Shown: positions 1 through 6,820 of the stretch, piece by piece | How positions within the stretch are numbered: the first letter of the stretch is position 1 | Layout: every line of letters begins with the position of its first letter | DNA from: JANXLS01 sp035308565 | GTDB lineage: Bacteria; Planctomycetota; SZUA-567; H5-PLA8 | Reading direction: 5' to 3' | Assembly (NCBI GenBank): GCA_035308565.1 | Contig: DATGGK010000039.1 | Location: forward strand, 1-64,000 | DNA length: 64,000 nt | Notes under the pieces: generated by a model | What the model was told of the DNA's origin: nothing | Databases searched by the model: none | What the model saw: the letters and a program-made list of their open reading frames with translations, nothing else | Program-made: the position numbers and the translations under genes

Positions 1-1040
1 TGAAAACTCTCATCCCCTTCCTCCTGCTCTGCGCCGTCGCCGCCCTCGCGCGCGCCGAAGAACCCGCAATCTGGCACATCAAAGCCGTCCATCCCGACGG
101 CCAGTTGCTCGACGTCAACGCCATCGACAAAGACGGCAAAACGTATCCCGTCAAAGCGCTCAAGACCGCCGGCAACGGACACCTGCTCGACATCAAAGCG
201 ATGGTGGATGGCAAAGCGCTGCCCGTCAAAATCCTCGTCAGCGACGACCTCTTCGCGCCCGTGAAAGCCATCGCGGAGAACGGTGAAATCCTGGCGATCA
301 AAGCCTTCACCGCCGACGGCAAAAAGCTCGACGTGAAAGGCGTCAGCCACGCCGGCAACATTTATCACATCAAAGCTGTCGGACCCGAAGAGCGTTTCTA
401 CGGCATCAAAGCCCTCTCGCCCGAAGGCCAGCTTTACGATGTGAAAGGCATCGCGCTGGGCGCGGAACATCCTGAAGGCGCGTGGAAAGTCAGCGGCGTG
501 GCCGTCGCCGCGCACGTCAAAGCGCTGCCTCAAGCGCCGGACGGCGGCGACCCCGCCGTGTGGCACGTCAAAGCCGTGCACCCCGACGGCAAGCTGCTTC
601 CGGTCAAGGCCATCGGCAAGAACGGCGAAATCTACGACGTGAAAGCGCTCTCCGAAGCCGGCAACGGGCACCTCTTCAACATCAAAGCTTTCATTGATGG
701 CAAGCCCGCGCCGGTAAAAGTGCTCGCCGGAAACGAAGCCATGTCGCTGGTGAAAGCCATCGGACCCGACGGCACGCTCTACGACATTAAAGCGCTCGCG
801 CCAGACGGCTCGAAGCTCGACGTCAAAGGCGTCAGCCGCGCCGGCAGCATCATCAACATCAAAGCCATCGGCCCTGGCGACAAACTCTACGGCGTCAAAG
901 CCATCTCCTCCGGCGGCCAGCTTTACGACATCAAAGGCGTCCGCTTCGGCGACGAACCCCCCGCCGGCGAGTGGAAAGTCAATGGCGTGCCCGTGGACTC
1001 CAACGTAAAAGCCTTCCCGCCGGCCGGAGCGGCGAACTGA
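1..1040 (+). CDS. Secreted tandem-repeat protein (KA-repeat), start codon cut by one base
   Basis: The window opens with tg, which with one missing base would be ATG, followed in frame by a signal peptide (MKTLIPFLLLCAVAALARA), so about 346 residues are essentially complete. The mature protein is built of a short repeating unit of the form KA(I/V)..(D/G)G..Y(D/N)(I/V)KA, rich in Lys-Ala pairs. A longer duplication is superimposed: the stretch beginning WHIKAVHPDG near residue 25 recurs as WHVKAVHPDG near residue 188, a 163-residue period. The regular short unit suggests a beta-rich repeat fold, which is inference. I do not recognise a named family, and no catalytic motif or membrane anchor is visible. 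It is probably periplasmic or extracellular. An internal ATG at 105 would remove the signal peptide and is not preferred. Confidence 0.8.
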   Translation, partial: KTLIPFLLLCAVAALARAEEPAIWHIKAVHPDGQLLDVNAIDKDGKTYPVKALKTAGNGHLLDIKAMVDGKALPVKILVSDDLFAPVKAIAENGEILAIKAFTADGKKLDVKGVSHAGNIYHIKAVGPEERFYGIKALSPEGQLYDVKGIALGAEHPEGAWKVSGVAVAAHVKALPQAPDGGDPAVWHVKAVHPDGKLLPVKAIGKNGEIYDVKALSEAGNGHLFNIKAFIDGKPAPVKVLAGNEAMSLVKAIGPDGTLYDIKALAPDGSKLDVKGVSRAGSIINIKAIGPGDKLYGVKAISSGGQLYDIKGVRFGDEPPAGEWKVNGVPVDSNVKAFPPAGAAN

Positions 1041-1093
1041 GGGGATTGACGGCAATCGGATTTAGTCGCGGGGCCAGGGCAAGGATTTGAATC

Positions 1094-1951
1094 GTGCATC
1101 TGCAGCAAACTAAACACGCCAGTCGTGCATCGGGCGGACCTCAATATTATTTTCACGATGTTCCGGATCACGTAAAGGAATTCTTACGCCGCCGTGGCGC
1201 GTGCCCCGTTGTGCTGCAAACTCCTTATGGAATCGCAACGAGCAAACTCATCGCTGTTGGGCGCGATCATAAGCTCTCCGGTGCGCAAGTTCTGCGGGGC
1301 AACGTTGGCCATGATCGCATCGTCGCCGGCGGCAGGCGTTCGATTGGCGAGGAAATCCGCTATTGGTACGGGATCGACGATGGCGATTTTGAAACGATAG
1401 ACGTTGAGGTCACGATTCATTCAAAAGGTCACTTCATAGTCGTTCCCACCGGTGTTAAAATGCGCGCACGGAAGCGTGAAATAAAATTGGAGCGAATGAG
1501 CGCTCCGTTGTCGTTTCACCACGATCATCAAAGCAAATTGTGGCGCGAGCAGATAAGCACAATTCGCGACAAGGCCGCGGCTGATGTAGCGTGGGCATCG
1601 GCGCAGATCAACCGTGTTGTTGCTGAGAATCGCGCGTCGGATGCGCGCCATATTCTCGAAGCTGACTTGCTGCGCGCTGCTGGTGCGCTCTCTATTTTTG
1701 GCGTCGAATTGAGTCCATACTTGGGCAAAGGATACGACTGCGTAAAAAGCACGATTCAATTCTTAAAGCTGCCCATTTATCCGTGTCCGGTGGAGATCAA
1801 AAAGCGTTCTCAAGGATTCACTTACCAGGTCGCCAAATACAAGGAGCTTCCGAGGGTGCTCGTGCTCTGCATGGATCACGATTACATCAATCCGCCAGAG
1901 CATGTGGATATCGTCGCATTGTCAACCTTGGCTGAATACTTGAGTCATTAA
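1094..1951 (+). CDS. Candidate type II restriction endonuclease, PD-(D/E)XK fold
   Basis: A 285-residue protein with a GTG start, preceded by AAGGA eight bases upstream. The C-terminal third carries the layout of a PD-(D/E)XK nuclease: Glu189 at a helix start, Asp215 in GKGYDCV, and Glu234-Ile-Lys236 in PCPVEIKK. Residues 45-120 are beta-rich (RSIGEEIRYWYGID, HFIVVPTG) and could be a DNA-recognition domain of the EcoRII-N/B3 kind, but that is only a suggestion. Its stop codon directly abuts the ATG of a DNA methyltransferase, the usual arrangement of a restriction-modification pair. Base composition (about 50% GC) is lower than in flanking genes, indicating horizontal transfer. No named restriction enzyme family was recognised from sequence; the nuclease call rests on motif spacing plus context. 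Confidence 0.6.
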   Translation: MHLQQTKHASRASGGPQYYFHDVPDHVKEFLRRRGACPVVLQTPYGIATSKLIAVGRDHKLSGAQVLRGNVGHDRIVAGGRRSIGEEIRYWYGIDDGDFETIDVEVTIHSKGHFIVVPTGVKMRARKREIKLERMSAPLSFHHDHQSKLWREQISTIRDKAAADVAWASAQINRVVAENRASDARHILEADLLRAAGALSIFGVELSPYLGKGYDCVKSTIQFLKLPIYPCPVEIKKRSQGFTYQVAKYKELPRVLVLCMDHDYINPPEHVDIVALSTLAEYLSH

Positions 1952-3529
1952 ATGAGCAGAGCGGACATCAAACCCATCCTTGAAGCCATCCCCGCCGCGC
2001 GCCAGGAAGACGCACGCCATTACGGAGTACATCCCTATTTCACTCGCAGGCCATCCAATGTAGTTCGCGCATACATCGAAAGGTATTCGAAAGAGGGCGA
2101 TCTCGTCCTTGATCCATTCGGCGGCACGGGCGTCACCGCGATTGAGGCCTTTTTGTGCGGACGCCGCGCGATTCACAACGACCTTAACCCATTTGCAAAC
2201 TTTATTGCCCGAAACATAGCGAACACAACACTTGCGTCGTTGGCGCCTTTGCACCAGGCATTTGCCAGAGTTGAGGACGCATGTAAAGATTCTTTGCACA
2301 AAATCGAAAATGACGAATCCGTGGCGCGCGACTGGCTCGATTGCTTGCCGTTGCCAGAAAATATTCGTCTCCCGCATAATTCTGACGCGGAGTTCTACTA
2401 CGACATGTTCATGCCGCGCCAACTGGCTGGATTGGCGCTGATCAAACTGGCGATCGAACGCGAATCGGAAGAGGCTGTGCGCGGTTTATTACTGCTGGCA
2501 TGGTCGGCGGCGGTTGCAAAGTTGAATAAGACGTTTCTCTCGGCAAAAGGGCGCGCGGCGAGCCGCGGCGGGTCCAGTATTTTCAGCATTTACCGCTACA
2601 AGCTCGCGTCGCAATGCGTTGAGCTTCCGATCTGGGAGACTTTTCGCGGGCGCTTCGCAAACGTGATCGCGGCCAAAGAGGAAGTGTTGCGCATACGCAA
2701 CCACATGCGTCAGCGCCCCGGCAAATCCAGGATTCTGGACAGCGAAAAGGACTTTCGGGTGCTCGAACGGGACGCGGCATCCCTCGACGCGGCGTTGGAG
2801 CCGGAAAGCATCGACTATGTTTTCACGGACCCTCCCTACGGTGGTTTTATCGGTTATTTGGATTTGTCCATTCTCTGGAATCATTGGTTGGGCTTTCCGG
2901 TTTCGGAGGACACGCGAAAGCGTGAAACTATTTCAGGCGGCGAAATCGGCCTAAGTGAAGAGCACTATAAACAAAGTCTCTCACGCGGAATTGAAGCCTC
3001 CATGCGCCTTCTGAAGCCCGACCGCTGGTTTTCAATCGTCTTTCAACACTGGGATTTGAGCTACTTTGCGACCATCCTCGAAACGGCCAGCGAGTGCGGC
3101 GGGGAGCTGAAAGCCGCAATTACGCAAACCGGCGATGTGATATGGTCCATGCATAAGAAAAAGAATTCAGCGAGTGTATTGGCCGGCGAAATGATTCTGA
3201 CTTTCTACAAACCGAAGCACGCCAAGCGGGAGACTGCTCCGAAAAATCAAAAGGCGATTGGCGATCCCGCTCGCGTGCTTTCAGAGGTATTCAACAGGTG
3301 TCTTGGCAATGGACTGACAAGCTTTACAAGCGAAGCCCTGTTTAACCGGCTTGTCATGGAATTGTGGCGCCACCGCGCGTTAAATTGCCTGAATCTGGAC
3401 CGCTCCGAATTCGCGTCGCGTCTGAAGGACCACGGATGGGAATATAACACGCGAACGCATCTTTGGTCCAAAGGAGCCGCGCAGAACGAAACCTTCCCGC
3501 CAAGGACGATGTTTGACGCCGTCGTTTGA
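1952..3529 (+). CDS. DNA (adenine-N6 or cytosine-N4) methyltransferase
   Basis: A 525-residue amino-methyltransferase. SAM-binding motif I is LVLDPFGGTG (residues 51-60), an acidic motif II residue follows in HNDLNPFA (about 77), and catalytic motif IV is DPPY near residue 293. The region HPYFTRRPSNVVRAYI ahead of motif I looks like motif X. About 230 residues separate motifs I and IV, an unusually large insertion that could hold target recognition. DPPY favours N6-adenine but N4-cytosine cannot be excluded. The ATG starts on the base after the upstream nuclease stop (zero spacing), so the two are probably translated together, with the methylase protecting host DNA from the nuclease. Lower GC than the chromosome around it supports acquisition as a cassette. 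Confidence 0.9.
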   Translation: MSRADIKPILEAIPAARQEDARHYGVHPYFTRRPSNVVRAYIERYSKEGDLVLDPFGGTGVTAIEAFLCGRRAIHNDLNPFANFIARNIANTTLASLAPLHQAFARVEDACKDSLHKIENDESVARDWLDCLPLPENIRLPHNSDAEFYYDMFMPRQLAGLALIKLAIERESEEAVRGLLLLAWSAAVAKLNKTFLSAKGRAASRGGSSIFSIYRYKLASQCVELPIWETFRGRFANVIAAKEEVLRIRNHMRQRPGKSRILDSEKDFRVLERDAASLDAALEPESIDYVFTDPPYGGFIGYLDLSILWNHWLGFPVSEDTRKRETISGGEIGLSEEHYKQSLSRGIEASMRLLKPDRWFSIVFQHWDLSYFATILETASECGGELKAAITQTGDVIWSMHKKKNSASVLAGEMILTFYKPKHAKRETAPKNQKAIGDPARVLSEVFNRCLGNGLTSFTSEALFNRLVMELWRHRALNCLNLDRSEFASRLKDHGWEYNTRTHLWSKGAAQNETFPPRTMFDAVV

Positions 3530-3570
3530 TCACTCCCCACGCAGCGAACGCAGACCACAACTACTTCCCA

Positions 3571-3607
3571 ATTCTGGCAGGCGGCGCCATCCGAAACGGC
3601 GCCGCAA
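3571..3607. repeat. GC-rich inverted repeat between convergent genes
   Basis: GCGGCGCC and GGCGCCGC face each other around a nine-base loop between the methyltransferase and the next, convergent gene. There is no clear U-run, so it may or may not terminate transcription. Confidence 0.4.
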
Positions 3608-3616
3608 TCGTTCCCA

Positions 3617-4300
3617 TCACAACAACCCAAACAACAACAACACCCCCTCTTGCCGCGCCGTCAGCATCTCCATCAAATCCTTCTGCGCGTCGGCCAGTTC
3701 GTCTTTCGCCTTCTTCTTTGCCGTGCGCAGCGCCGTCAGTTTCTCCTGAATATCCTCCGGCTTGGAAGCCGTGTCCGCAATCGCCGCCGACAACTCGCGC
3801 GTCTTCTGCATCACTTCGCTCGGCCCCGCTGACGGCCCGCGCATGAAGCCCGCGAACATCCCGCCCATCCCGCCGCCGCCCATCCCGCCAGGGCCGTCCA
3901 CGTTGCTCTTCGCCGTGATCACACGCTGCAGTTTCGGCTGCACCGCTTTCCATTCTTCATCCGTCACGCCCAACTGCCGTTTGAGCGTGTTCAACGTCGC
4001 GCTCTGCGCTTTCGTCTGGATGTTCGCGATTGCGTCTTTCTCGATCAAACCCTGATCGACCAATTTCTGCTGCAGCGCCTGCATGTCGAACGTGCCGTCC
4101 TGCATCGACTGGCGCATGCTCCCAAAAAACTCCCGCGGATCGATGCCCTTATCCTGCATGTTCTTCATGACCGTGTCGCGCATCTGCTGCACTTGCTGGA
4201 ACATCTCCACCATCTCCGGCGACGGATCCTCCGCCCGCACCGCGCACGGCACAAGCGCCAACGCACACACCCACATCACCCGGCTTAGTCGCGCAAACAT
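3617..4300 (-). CDS. Periplasmic Spy/CpxP-like helical protein
   Basis: The chosen ATG (complement of 4298-4300) is preceded by GGAGGA about five bases upstream and begins a signal peptide, MFARLSRVMWVCALALVPCAVRA; a longer in-frame extension to 4399 lacks this logic. The mature protein (about 205 residues) is mostly helical and Gln/Met-rich. It contains QLGVTDEEWKAVQPKLQRV, resembling planctomycete-type exported proteins of the zinc-resistance/Spy-like (LTxxQ) helical-hairpin class. A Gly/Met-rich linker (GGMGGGGMGGMF) separates it from a second predicted coiled coil (KKKAKDELADAQKDLMEML). Chaperone or metal-binding function is inference from the general fold. It is convergent with the methyltransferase and has no obvious operon partner. 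Confidence 0.7.
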   Translation of the reverse strand: MFARLSRVMWVCALALVPCAVRAEDPSPEMVEMFQQVQQMRDTVMKNMQDKGIDPREFFGSMRQSMQDGTFDMQALQQKLVDQGLIEKDAIANIQTKAQSATLNTLKRQLGVTDEEWKAVQPKLQRVITAKSNVDGPGGMGGGGMGGMFAGFMRGPSAGPSEVMQKTRELSAAIADTASKPEDIQEKLTALRTAKKKAKDELADAQKDLMEMLTARQEGVLLLFGLL

Positions 4301-4646
4301 ACACTCCTCCTTTTTTTTGAATTGTCTCGCACCGCAAAATCTCAACCGTTCACCCCATCGGATGCCGCCCACTTTACCTACACCGCCCATTCCAGTCAAC
4401 GGGCACCGCAGAATTGTGCGAGCTTCTCACGATTGCCAGCGCCGTCCTGGGCCATTTTCGGCAGCACGACCTGCGCCTTGAAAATGCGTCACGGATTTCG
4501 CGGTCATCGGCGCGGCATCTCCTATGAATTCCAAATCCGTTTTGGACAAGAATGACCCCAAATAAAAAAGCGCGCTTGATCGCGCGCTCCTTTCCCCGTC
4601 TCCTGATCGAACTTCCATAGTTGGCGCGCCGCAGACACGCCCGGCC
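4301..4646. other. Gene-free spacer
   Basis: 346 bases between two minus-strand genes. It holds the ribosome-binding site of the Spy-like gene at its left edge and a strong minus-strand terminator at 4561-4588. A 63-residue minus-strand frame here (4427-4618) contains the terminator hairpin and is judged non-coding. Confidence 0.6.
4561..4588 (-). terminator. Rho-independent terminator
   Basis: On the minus strand, AGCGCGC pairs with GCGCGCT around a short loop and is followed by TTTTTTATTT. It lies about 60 bases past the stop of the exported OB-like protein and should end that transcript. Confidence 0.85.
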
Positions 4647-5165
4647 TTAAACGTTGTTCTTGTTCTTCTTTTTCTTGTCCGCCGGCGTTTCAGAGACTTC
4701 CTTGACCGTCATCGTGTCCCCATTGAGATCGCCCGTCACTTTGATGTGCGCTTTTGTTTCAGCGAATGCCTTCAATTGAGCGAGCACGTCGCCGCTGGCG
4801 GTCAGCGTAACGGTTCGCCCCTTCTTGGCTTCTTTGTCCCCTTTGATCTTCGAGCCGGCCACGTGGAGCGTAAAGGTGTCCAAACCTCCGCCTTTTTTCG
4901 CGGCCTTCTTCTCAGCCTTGTCCTTGGGCTTGGCCTTTCCGATAACGCCGGCCAGCGATTCGTTCGCGTGCGATGCGGCCAGCGTGGAAGTCCCGTCCGG
5001 CGCCTTGGGCAGTTCGCCGTCGGTCTTTGGCGCATCCGCCGGCTTCGTTTCGGTGGGTTTCGCGTCATCGACTTTTGGCGCGTCGGTTGTGGTCTCTTCA
5101 GCCTTCAACGCAGCCGAAAAAAGCATTGCGGCCAGCAGCGGCAAGGCGAATCGGAAATGTGTCAT
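4647..5165 (-). CDS. Exported Ala/Pro-rich protein with small C-terminal OB-like domain
   Basis: Start chosen at the ATG complementary to 5163-5165: GAAAGGAA lies eight to nine bases upstream and the frame begins a signal peptide (MTHFRFALPLLAAMLFSAALKA). A low-complexity Thr/Asp/Lys/Pro linker follows (about residues 22-75). The C-terminal part (about 95-165) reads as a compact beta domain: TFTLHVAGSKIKG, GRTVTLTASGDVLAQL, AHIKVTGDLNGDTMTVKEV. This resembles small OB-fold modules of the YdeI/BOF type, but no family assignment is secure. It ends in a highly basic tail (KKKKNKNN). Monocistronic: a strong terminator follows. Confidence 0.75.
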   Translation of the reverse strand: MTHFRFALPLLAAMLFSAALKAEETTTDAPKVDDAKPTETKPADAPKTDGELPKAPDGTSTLAASHANESLAGVIGKAKPKDKAEKKAAKKGGGLDTFTLHVAGSKIKGDKEAKKGRTVTLTASGDVLAQLKAFAETKAHIKVTGDLNGDTMTVKEVSETPADKKKKNKNNV

Positions 5166-5465
5166 GGGCGGGTTCCTTTCATCTGTCTGAAATGTCAACA
5201 ATCTTTCGCCACACGGCGATTGAATCTCAATCGAAAAGTGTCGGTTTTCACTTCACGTCGCTATTACATAAACCACAACCGCACGCAATGTGCCAATTGT
5301 CGGCTTAGAGGGACTTTTACTTCGGCATTCTCTTCCCCGCACGGGCTTGGTTAAATCCCGCGCGCTGCCTTTGGCCCATTGGCCCATTGGCTCATTGGCC
5401 CCATAAGCCCTATACGCCCTATTTAATTGCGCATCGCCCACGAATTCGCGTGCCATAGCCAGCCG
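5166..5465. other. Gene-free spacer with short tandem repeats
   Basis: 300 bases between two minus-strand genes. The left part should carry the promoter of the exported OB-like protein; the right part is a 9-base tandem repeat tract (5371-5423). I see no coding potential that fits the neighbours. Confidence 0.55.
5371..5423. repeat. Short tandem repeat tract (9-base units)
   Basis: Degenerate copies of GGCCCATTG followed by GCCCTATAC/GCCCTATTT. The same two units recur at 15917-15953. Confidence 0.85.
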
Positions 5466-6206
5466 TTACTTTCGCCGAGACTTTTTTGCAACGATCGCCA
5501 CGAGATAGATCACGCAGAGCCCGATCACGACGCCCAGAATGAACGGCGTGCGGTTGGATTGCGTTTCGGGGATCGGCTGATTCAACGCTTCGGGAGGCGT
5601 GTGGGGCGAAAGCGACGATTGCGCGCTCGGCGCCGGCTGCGTTTTTGGAGTTTCGGGCTGCGCGGACCAATCGCAGGCGAAGTCGATCTTTGTGGTGCTG
5701 TCCAAGAGCAGATTTTCCCGGCCGGTTTTTTGATCCTGGCGGATGCCGGCGATAAAACTCATCTGCCACGGCGTGCCCGGACTGAATTCGACTTCATGCA
5801 AAATGTTCTGCGTGATTTCCAGCGCCGCCGGCGGCGAGGCGAGAGGGTATTCGAGTTCGTAGCGAACGTATTCGCCGGACGGCGCGCCTATGGTGAATTT
5901 GTTGTGGTTGGGTTCCTGAAGCGAGAGGACCTTTCCCGCAAGAATTTTCTTGTCGGCGCTCACGGCGATGTGCTTGAGCAAATATTTGCCATGGTCCTTA
6001 TAGGCCGCCGCCTGTGTGTTGACTTCAAGGTTGTCGTCCACGGGAAGCAGCAATTGAATCACGACTTCTTCCAGCGGCACGCTGGCCCAGATCACAATTT
6101 TGTCGCGGTAGACAATGGTTTCCAGCCGGCCTTGAAGGAACTGGTGCGCGCGGGCCGAGCAGGCGAGACACACAAGCGCTGGCAGTAAAAGCCGTCTGGT
6201 TGCCAT
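5466..6206 (-). CDS. Exported protein with one C-terminal membrane anchor
   Basis: 246 residues. A signal peptide (MATRRLLLPALVCLACSARA) is followed by an extracytoplasmic domain of about 150 residues that starts HQFLQGRLETIVYRDKIVIWA and is predicted beta-rich. A Pro/Ser/Thr-rich linker (about 180-215) follows, then one transmembrane helix (ILGVVIGLCVIYLVAIVA) and a short basic cytoplasmic tail KKSRRK. I do not recognise the family; the opening is faintly reminiscent of the exported head of HupE/UreJ-like proteins. It lies 16 bases downstream of the Dabb-domain gene on the same strand, so the two are probably cotranscribed. No strong ribosome-binding site is visible at the ATG. Confidence 0.7.
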   Translation of the reverse strand: MATRRLLLPALVCLACSARAHQFLQGRLETIVYRDKIVIWASVPLEEVVIQLLLPVDDNLEVNTQAAAYKDHGKYLLKHIAVSADKKILAGKVLSLQEPNHNKFTIGAPSGEYVRYELEYPLASPPAALEITQNILHEVEFSPGTPWQMSFIAGIRQDQKTGRENLLLDSTTKIDFACDWSAQPETPKTQPAPSAQSSLSPHTPPEALNQPIPETQSNRTPFILGVVIGLCVIYLVAIVAKKSRRK

Positions 6207-6222
6207 AAATTTTTCGCAAATG

Positions 6223-6597
6223 CTATTCGATCTTGGCGTGAAAATCGATCACGAAGATGTCGTCGAGGAACGGCCCGGCGAGCGCAACGAACGCTTTGTG
6301 ATCCGGATGTTCGGCGTAGGAGCGCACGTCCTTTTCATCGGCAAACGTCAGCACAAAACAATGCGTGAAACCTTTATCGCGGTTTTCCTTGCTGACGTTG
6401 GTGCCCCATTCAAGCCCAAGCACGCGGTCGCTGATTTTCTCCTTCAGAGCGCGAAACGCATTCTCAATCTTTTTGATCTCTTCCGGCTTCGTGCCTTCCT
6501 TGAATTTGAGGCAGACGACATGGCGCACAAGGTCGGCGGCCTGAGCCGAGGCTGCAAAACACACTGCAAGGAAAAGTGCGGCGCAAAGTCGTTTCAT
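6223..6597 (-). CDS. Exported Dabb (stress-responsive A/B barrel) domain protein
   Basis: 124 residues from the ATG complementary to 6595-6597, which has GGAG upstream and opens a signal peptide (MKRLCAALFLAVCFAASAQA). The mature part has the hallmarks of a Dabb domain: HVVCLKFKEGTKPEEIKKIENAF at its start, then FTHCFVLTFADEKDVRSYAEHP and HKAFVALAGPFLDDIFVIDF. Dabb domains form dimeric ferredoxin-like alpha+beta barrels found in stress proteins and some small-molecule enzymes; the substrate here is unknown. Export to the periplasm is seen in other planctomycete-type Dabb proteins. It is the first gene of a likely two-gene unit with the membrane-anchored protein downstream. Confidence 0.85.
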   Translation of the reverse strand: MKRLCAALFLAVCFAASAQAADLVRHVVCLKFKEGTKPEEIKKIENAFRALKEKISDRVLGLEWGTNVSKENRDKGFTHCFVLTFADEKDVRSYAEHPDHKAFVALAGPFLDDIFVIDFHAKIE

Positions 6598-6723
6598 GTT
6601 GTCGCTCCAAATAATGGATTCTTCAAAAGCGATGATAACCGCATCCTCAGATTTTTCGAACAATGAGTTTTCGCGCCGCGATAAACTATGGCCTCTGTCA
6701 CTTTGGTTGCGCGCACCGCCGCT

Positions 6724-6793
6724 ATTCCCCTCTACCTTCGGGAGAGGGCCGACGAGCGTACTCGCTCGCGGGGTGAGGGGAAGGCGCTTGCGG
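6724..6793. repeat. Palindromic repeat family A, long form
   Basis: A spacer element with CCCTCTACC/GGGAGAGGG and GGGGTGAGGGGAAGGCGC. A near-identical 70-base copy lies at 39828-39900, and a shorter relative is inside the U32 gene at 8039-8079. Confidence 0.8.
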
Positions 6794-6820
6794 AAAACGA
6801 TGCCGCAAATTTAATGCAAA

